DNA of 6,574 nt from Candidatus Iainarchaeum sp. (GTDB lineage Archaea; B1Sed10-29), in assembly GCA_003553825.1 (NCBI GenBank), contig PWFL01000035.1, positions 1 through 6,574 on the forward strand. The letters run 5' to 3'. Position 1 is the stretch's first letter. Each line of letters begins with the position of its first letter. Position numbers and translations under genes: made by a program. Positions 3,592 to 6,574 of this stretch are shown in pieces. The notes under the pieces are model-generated. The model did not search any database and was not told the origin of the DNA. It saw only the letters and a program-made list of their open reading frames with translations.

Positions 3592-4764
3592 TTATTCCTC
3601 CTTGCTTGGTTTTTGGAACATGTGGACTACTGCGGTGGCTCCTGTTCCACCTATGTTGTGGGTTAGTGCTGTTTTTGGATTTTCTATCTGTCTTTCTTTT
3701 GCTTTTCCGGTTAGCTGTTTGTAGGCTTCTATTGCTTGTGCTATTCCCGTGGCTCCTACCGGGTGTCCTTTTGCTTTTAGTCCTCCGGATGGATTGATCG
3801 GTAGTTCTCCTTCCAGTTTGGTTTTTCCCTGTTCAACTGCTTTTGCCGCTTCTCCTTTTTCGTAGAATCCTAGGTCTTCCATTGCTAGTATCTCAGCTAT
3901 GGTGAAGCAGTCGTGTACCTCAGCGAAATCAACTTGTTCCGGTTTTATTCCTGATTGTTCGTAGGCTTTTCTTGATGCTTGTTGAGTTGCTTTTATTTCA
4001 GTTATTGATTTTCTGTTCGCGAGGTTGAGTGTGTCGCTTGCTTGTGCCGATGCTTTTATCTCTATGTAGTCTTTTCCTTTTTCTTCGGCTTTTTCTTTGG
4101 TTGTGAGTACTACTGATGCTGCTCCGTCGGTTATTGGTGAGCAGTCGAATAGTTTTAGTGGTGAGGCTATTTCAGGTGAGTTCATCACTGATTCCACGGA
4201 TATTTCTCTTTGGTACTGTGCGTATGGGTTTTTTGCTCCGTTTTCATGGTTTTTCACTGATACTTCTGCGAGTTGTTTTTCGGTTGTTCCGTATTTTTCC
4301 ATGTGTTTTCTTGCCATTAATGCGTATAGAGCTGCGAAGGTTGCTCCGTTGAATATCTCGGTTTCTTGGTCTCCTGCTCCTCCTAGTGCGTAGTTGACTC
4401 TTTCCGTTGGGACGTCCCCCATTTTTTCTCCTCCTCCAGCTACCACTAAATCGTGTTCTCCTGATTTGATTGATAGGTAGGCTGTTCTTAGTGCTGTTCC
4501 TCCTGATGCGCATGCTGCTTCTACTCTGGTGGATGGGATTGGGTTTAGTCCTACTTGATCGGCTACTAGTGCTCCTATGTGTTCCTGTCCTACTAGTCTT
4601 CCGGATGCCATGCATCCTGTGTATAGTGCGTCTATTTCTTCTCCTTTTATCTTTGAGTTCTTGACTGCTTTTACTCCTGCTTCTGCCATCAGGGCTTTTA
4701 GGCTTTTTTCCCATTTTTCTCCGAACTTTGTTTGTCCTGTTCCTATTATTACTACGTCTCTCAT
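3592..4764 (-). CDS. Acetyl-CoA C-acetyltransferase (acetoacetyl-CoA thiolase), archaeal type
   Basis: A 390-residue thiolase that condenses two acetyl-CoA into acetoacetyl-CoA, the first step of the mevalonate pathway. The nucleophile is C85 in VEAACASGG. Further catalytic-loop motifs are AEVHDCF with H284, NPSGG (324-328), KGHPVGATG with H334 and HNIGGTG (369-375). The last replaces the Cys-x-Gly loop of classical bacterial thiolases and places this protein in the SCP2-like archaeal thiolases. The length and the N terminus MRDVVIIGTGQTKFG are typical, so the start is secure. Its ATG overlaps the HMG-CoA synthase stop by one base, with GAGGTG (4770-4775) as ribosome site, and it is followed 2 bases later by DUF35. 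The reaction is unfavourable alone and is pulled by the synthase in the complex. A beta-oxidation thiolase is the alternative, unlikely with this context. Confidence 0.93.
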   Translation of the reverse strand: MRDVVIIGTGQTKFGEKWEKSLKALMAEAGVKAVKNSKIKGEEIDALYTGCMASGRLVGQEHIGALVADQVGLNPIPSTRVEAACASGGTALRTAYLSIKSGEHDLVVAGGGEKMGDVPTERVNYALGGAGDQETEIFNGATFAALYALMARKHMEKYGTTEKQLAEVSVKNHENGAKNPYAQYQREISVESVMNSPEIASPLKLFDCSPITDGAASVVLTTKEKAEEKGKDYIEIKASAQASDTLNLANRKSITEIKATQQASRKAYEQSGIKPEQVDFAEVHDCFTIAEILAMEDLGFYEKGEAAKAVEQGKTKLEGELPINPSGGLKAKGHPVGATGIAQAIEAYKQLTGKAKERQIENPKTALTHNIGGTGATAVVHMFQKPSKEE

Positions 4765-5816
4765 CAGTACACCTCTTTTAGTTTGTTCATGTAGCTTGCG
4801 TAGGTTCCGTAGTCCACGTATTTCTTTCTGTTGATCTTGTCTTCCAGTGTTTTTTCCGGTTTCTTTTTCTCGAGTTTGTTTTCTGGCTGTTGTTTCATCT
4901 TTATCCAGAATGAATCGCTTCCGGCTCCGGATCCGTAGGATGTGAGCAGTATTTCTTGTCCTGGTTTTGCCCTGTCGAGCACGTTGGATAATCCAAGGAA
5001 AGTGGCTGCCGAGTAGGTGTTTCCTATTTTGGGTGTCACGAGCCCTGGTTCTACTTTTTCCTTTGGTATTTCTAGTTTTTTGGCTGCTTTTAACGGGAAC
5101 TTGCCGTTTGGCTGGTGGAAGATGAAGTAGTCGAACTCTTCTTTATCTTTCCCGGTTTGTTCGAGTAGGTTTTTTGTTGAGTTGATAACGTGTTTGAAGT
5201 ATGCTGGTTTTCCTGTGAATCTTCCCCCATGGTCAGGGAATTCTTTGTGAGCCTTTCTCCAGAAGTCTGGTGTGTCGGTTGTGTAAGATGTGGTTTTCTT
5301 TATCTCGGCTATTTCTCCTTGTTTATCCAGTACTAGTGCTCCTGCTCCACATCCTGCTGAGTATTCAAGAGCGTTATTAGGACTTGACTGTGATGTGTCG
5401 GTTCCTATTACTAGGGCTTTGTCTATTTCATTGCTCTTTATCATGCCTATCGCGGCTTGTATCCCTGCGGTACCTGCTTTGCACGCGAACTCTAGATCCG
5501 CTCCGGTGAGGTTTGGTGTTGCTCCAACTGCTTCCGCTACTATTCCTGCGGTTGGTTTGACCGCGTAGGGTGGTGATTCGGATCCAACATACACTGCTTC
5601 TATTTGTTTTGCATTTATCTGATTAGTTTTTATTGCTTCTCTTGATGCTTCGACTGCTAGCGTGGCGCTGTCTTCGTCGTGGTTTCTAACGGTTTTTTCT
5701 TTTACTCTTAATCCGTTTTTTATGTTCTCAGGATTATCTCCCCACTGTTTAGCGATCTCTTCTACTTTTATTCTTCTCAGTGGTATGGATGTTCCGTAGG
5801 CGCTGATTCCTGTCAT
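4764..5816 (-). CDS. Hydroxymethylglutaryl-CoA synthase (mevalonate pathway)
   Basis: A 350-residue thiolase-fold enzyme that condenses acetyl-CoA with acetoacetyl-CoA to HMG-CoA, precursor of isoprenoid membrane lipids. The catalytic triad is visible: E80 (VGSESPPY), nucleophile C112 (LEFACKAGTAG) and H234 (FIFHQPNGKF). GNTYSA (265-270) and the glycine-rich GSGAGSDSF (295-303) also match the family. The N-terminal MTGISAYGTSIPLRRI and the C-terminal tail KKYVDYGTYASYMNKLKEVY are typical of archaeal members, so the protein is full length. It is the first gene of a three-gene operon with thiolase (1-base overlap) and DUF35. AGGTGA (5821-5826) is its ribosome binding site; a TATA box and a near-palindrome lie upstream. 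HMG-CoA reductase and later enzymes are not in the window. KAS III homologues share the fold, but the Glu/Cys/His set and context exclude them. Confidence 0.94.
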   Translation of the reverse strand: MTGISAYGTSIPLRRIKVEEIAKQWGDNPENIKNGLRVKEKTVRNHDEDSATLAVEASREAIKTNQINAKQIEAVYVGSESPPYAVKPTAGIVAEAVGATPNLTGADLEFACKAGTAGIQAAIGMIKSNEIDKALVIGTDTSQSSPNNALEYSAGCGAGALVLDKQGEIAEIKKTTSYTTDTPDFWRKAHKEFPDHGGRFTGKPAYFKHVINSTKNLLEQTGKDKEEFDYFIFHQPNGKFPLKAAKKLEIPKEKVEPGLVTPKIGNTYSAATFLGLSNVLDRAKPGQEILLTSYGSGAGSDSFWIKMKQQPENKLEKKKPEKTLEDKINRKKYVDYGTYASYMNKLKEVY

Positions 5817-5820
5817 TCTT

Positions 5821-5826
5821 TCACCT
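5821..5826 (-). promoter_or_regulatory. Shine-Dalgarno site of HMG-CoA synthase
   Basis: The minus strand reads AAGGTGAAAGAATG, so AGGTGA lies 4 bases before the ATG. It supports the ATG at 5814-5816 as start of the operon's first gene. Confidence 0.6.
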
Positions 5827-5848
5827 TGGATTTGTTTAGGATTGGTAG

Positions 5849-5858
5849 ATATAAAAAT
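5849..5858 (-). promoter_or_regulatory. TATA box of mevalonate operon
   Basis: The minus strand reads GATTTTTATATC about 33 bases before the HMG-CoA synthase ATG. Initiation would fall near 5825-5830, leaving a short leader. It is the only clear promoter for the three-gene operon, whose genes are otherwise overlapping or two bases apart. Confidence 0.5.
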
Positions 5859-5862
5859 CTTC

Positions 5863-5878
5863 CGTTAGACGTTTAACG
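5863..5878. promoter_or_regulatory. Near-palindrome beside the mevalonate operon TATA box
   Basis: CGTTAGACGTTTAACG matches its own reverse complement at 14 of 16 positions. It sits immediately upstream (minus-strand sense) of the TATA box, over the BRE region, where a regulator could either compete with TFB or recruit it. The cognate protein is unknown. The sequence is unrelated to the TCATGACTTCATC motif near the pilins. Confidence 0.45.
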
Positions 5879-5942
5879 TATGTTCGTTGATAGTCGATTT
5901 TATCGCCGGGTTTTTTATTCGGTTTTCTTTTTGAAGAGTTAG

Positions 5943-6574
5943 TTATATTCCCAGTAACATGGCTTTCTTCTCTATCTTTTTGAATAGAAGTATTCCTATT
6001 GTTATCGTGATCACTGATAGTACGGTGAGGTATATCAGGGTTCCCGAAACCTGCGTAATCGAGGCTCCTTCCATTCCTACTTTTCTCAGGGCGTCTATGG
6101 CTTGAGTGGTTGGCAGTAGCCTGAATACTCTTTCAACTGAGCCGGGGAAAACGGCTAGTGGGTAGTGTTCTCCTGAAGTCAGGTACAGTGCTTCCTTGAA
6201 TACATGTGATCCTTGTATGAATCCTTCCTTCCAGGCAGCTAGAGATGCTAACATCAAGCCTATGCCTGAGAACGCTATAAATGTTAATAGAAATATTAAT
6301 AGGGCTGTGAAAATGTTGCCTATAAACTGGAATCCTAGTATGAACCCAAGTATAAGTACAGGCACGTTTTTGATGATTATTGATAGTACTGCTTGGCTTA
6401 TTCTACCGTACATGTAGGATATTCGGTTGACAGGTGACATCAGTATATATGGCAGTGTTTTACGGTGTTTTTCAGTTATGAAGGACACGGGCATTGAGCT
6501 GAAGCACACGCTTATCACCGACCAGAGTAGGGATCCGGATAGCAGGAAGGTGATGTAGTTTTCTTTCGTTAACA
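5943..6574 (-). CDS. ABC-2 type transporter permease, C-terminal part (5' end outside window)
   Basis: The open frame continues without a stop to the window edge, so the gene is truncated by the window, not by mutation; 209 C-terminal residues are visible, beginning LTKENYITFLL. Features of ABC-2 export permeases are clear: SGSLLW in a membrane segment, then EKHRKTLPYILMSPVNR, the cytoplasmic coupling segment (compare E-K-x-x-G-T-L-x-x-L-x-x-S-P). Three hydrophobic helices follow (about residues 60-115), then YLTSGEHYPLAVFPG and LLPTTQAIDALR, the re-entrant and extracellular region, and a last helix (about 177-199) ending in basic KKIEKK. It would pair with a nucleotide-binding ATPase, expected upstream at coordinates beyond 6574. 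The substrate (drug, lipid or glycan) cannot be told. It is co-directional with the mevalonate operon, but 126 bases and a separate promoter intervene. Confidence 0.85.
   Translation of the reverse strand, partial: LTKENYITFLLSGSLLWSVISVCFSSMPVSFITEKHRKTLPYILMSPVNRISYMYGRISQAVLSIIIKNVPVLILGFILGFQFIGNIFTALLIFLLTFIAFSGIGLMLASLAAWKEGFIQGSHVFKEALYLTSGEHYPLAVFPGSVERVFRLLPTTQAIDALRKVGMEGASITQVSGTLIYLTVLSVITITIGILLFKKIEKKAMLLGI

Noticed and set aside
4244..4714. 156-codon minus-strand open frame inside the thiolase gene
   Set aside because: Out-of-frame shadow giving an Arg/Ser/Lys-rich low-complexity product; the thiolase frame contains C85 and other motifs across the same stretch.
5290..5568. Plus-strand 92-codon open frame opposite HMG-CoA synthase
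   Set aside because: Antisense to a conserved catalytic region with biased codon usage; no family resemblance or ribosome site.
5943..6574. Permease as a truncated pseudogene
   Set aside because: The frame stays open to the window edge and continues upstream with permease-like sequence, so only the window boundary cuts it.

Overview
The window is archaeal. It carries an eL40 ribosomal protein, class III-signal type IV pilins, two tRNA genes interrupted by bulge-helix-bulge (BHB) introns, TATA-type promoters, Shine-Dalgarno sequences matching the archaeal 16S 3' end, and the archaeal HMG-CoA synthase / thiolase / DUF35 triad. The acidic pilin ectodomains and moderate base composition would suit a salt-adapted lineage. 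The pilin type and the non-canonical tRNA intron would fit a DPANN archaeon, possibly a nanohaloarchaeon, but that placement is a guess from general features and not from any search.

Layout. Positions 1-1050 (+) hold two paralogous type IV pilin-like genes, each with its own TATA box. Positions 1151-1582 (-) hold a coiled-coil plus winged-helix DNA-binding protein. Its long upstream region (1583-1798) contains a TATA box embedded in a cluster of related inverted repeats, and a further copy of the same motif lies upstream of the second pilin gene. Positions 1799-1948 (-) encode the short ribosomal protein eL40. Positions 2099-3117 (+) hold intron-containing tRNA-Glu(UUC), a free-standing LAGLIDADG homing endonuclease, and tRNA-Leu(UAG) with an intron at position 30/31. 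The endonuclease reading frame runs into tRNA-Leu and takes its last 15 codons and its stop from tRNA exon and intron sequence. Positions 3191-5816 (-) form a tight three-gene operon, HMG-CoA synthase then acetoacetyl-CoA thiolase then a DUF35 Zn-ribbon/OB protein, with a TATA box and a 16-bp near-palindrome in front. Positions 5943-6574 (-) are the C-terminal part of an ABC-2 type permease cut by the window edge.

How the parts fit. The mevalonate triad makes HMG-CoA from acetyl-CoA for archaeal isoprenoid lipids; the DUF35 protein is the known scaffold of the thiolase/synthase complex. The wHTH protein probably regulates its own promoter, and the shared motif suggests it may also control the neighbouring pilin gene. 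The tRNA/endonuclease block looks like an invasion site of a selfish element. The most unusual features are the endonuclease-tRNA overlap, the 30/31 tRNA-Leu intron and the repeated operator-like motif.
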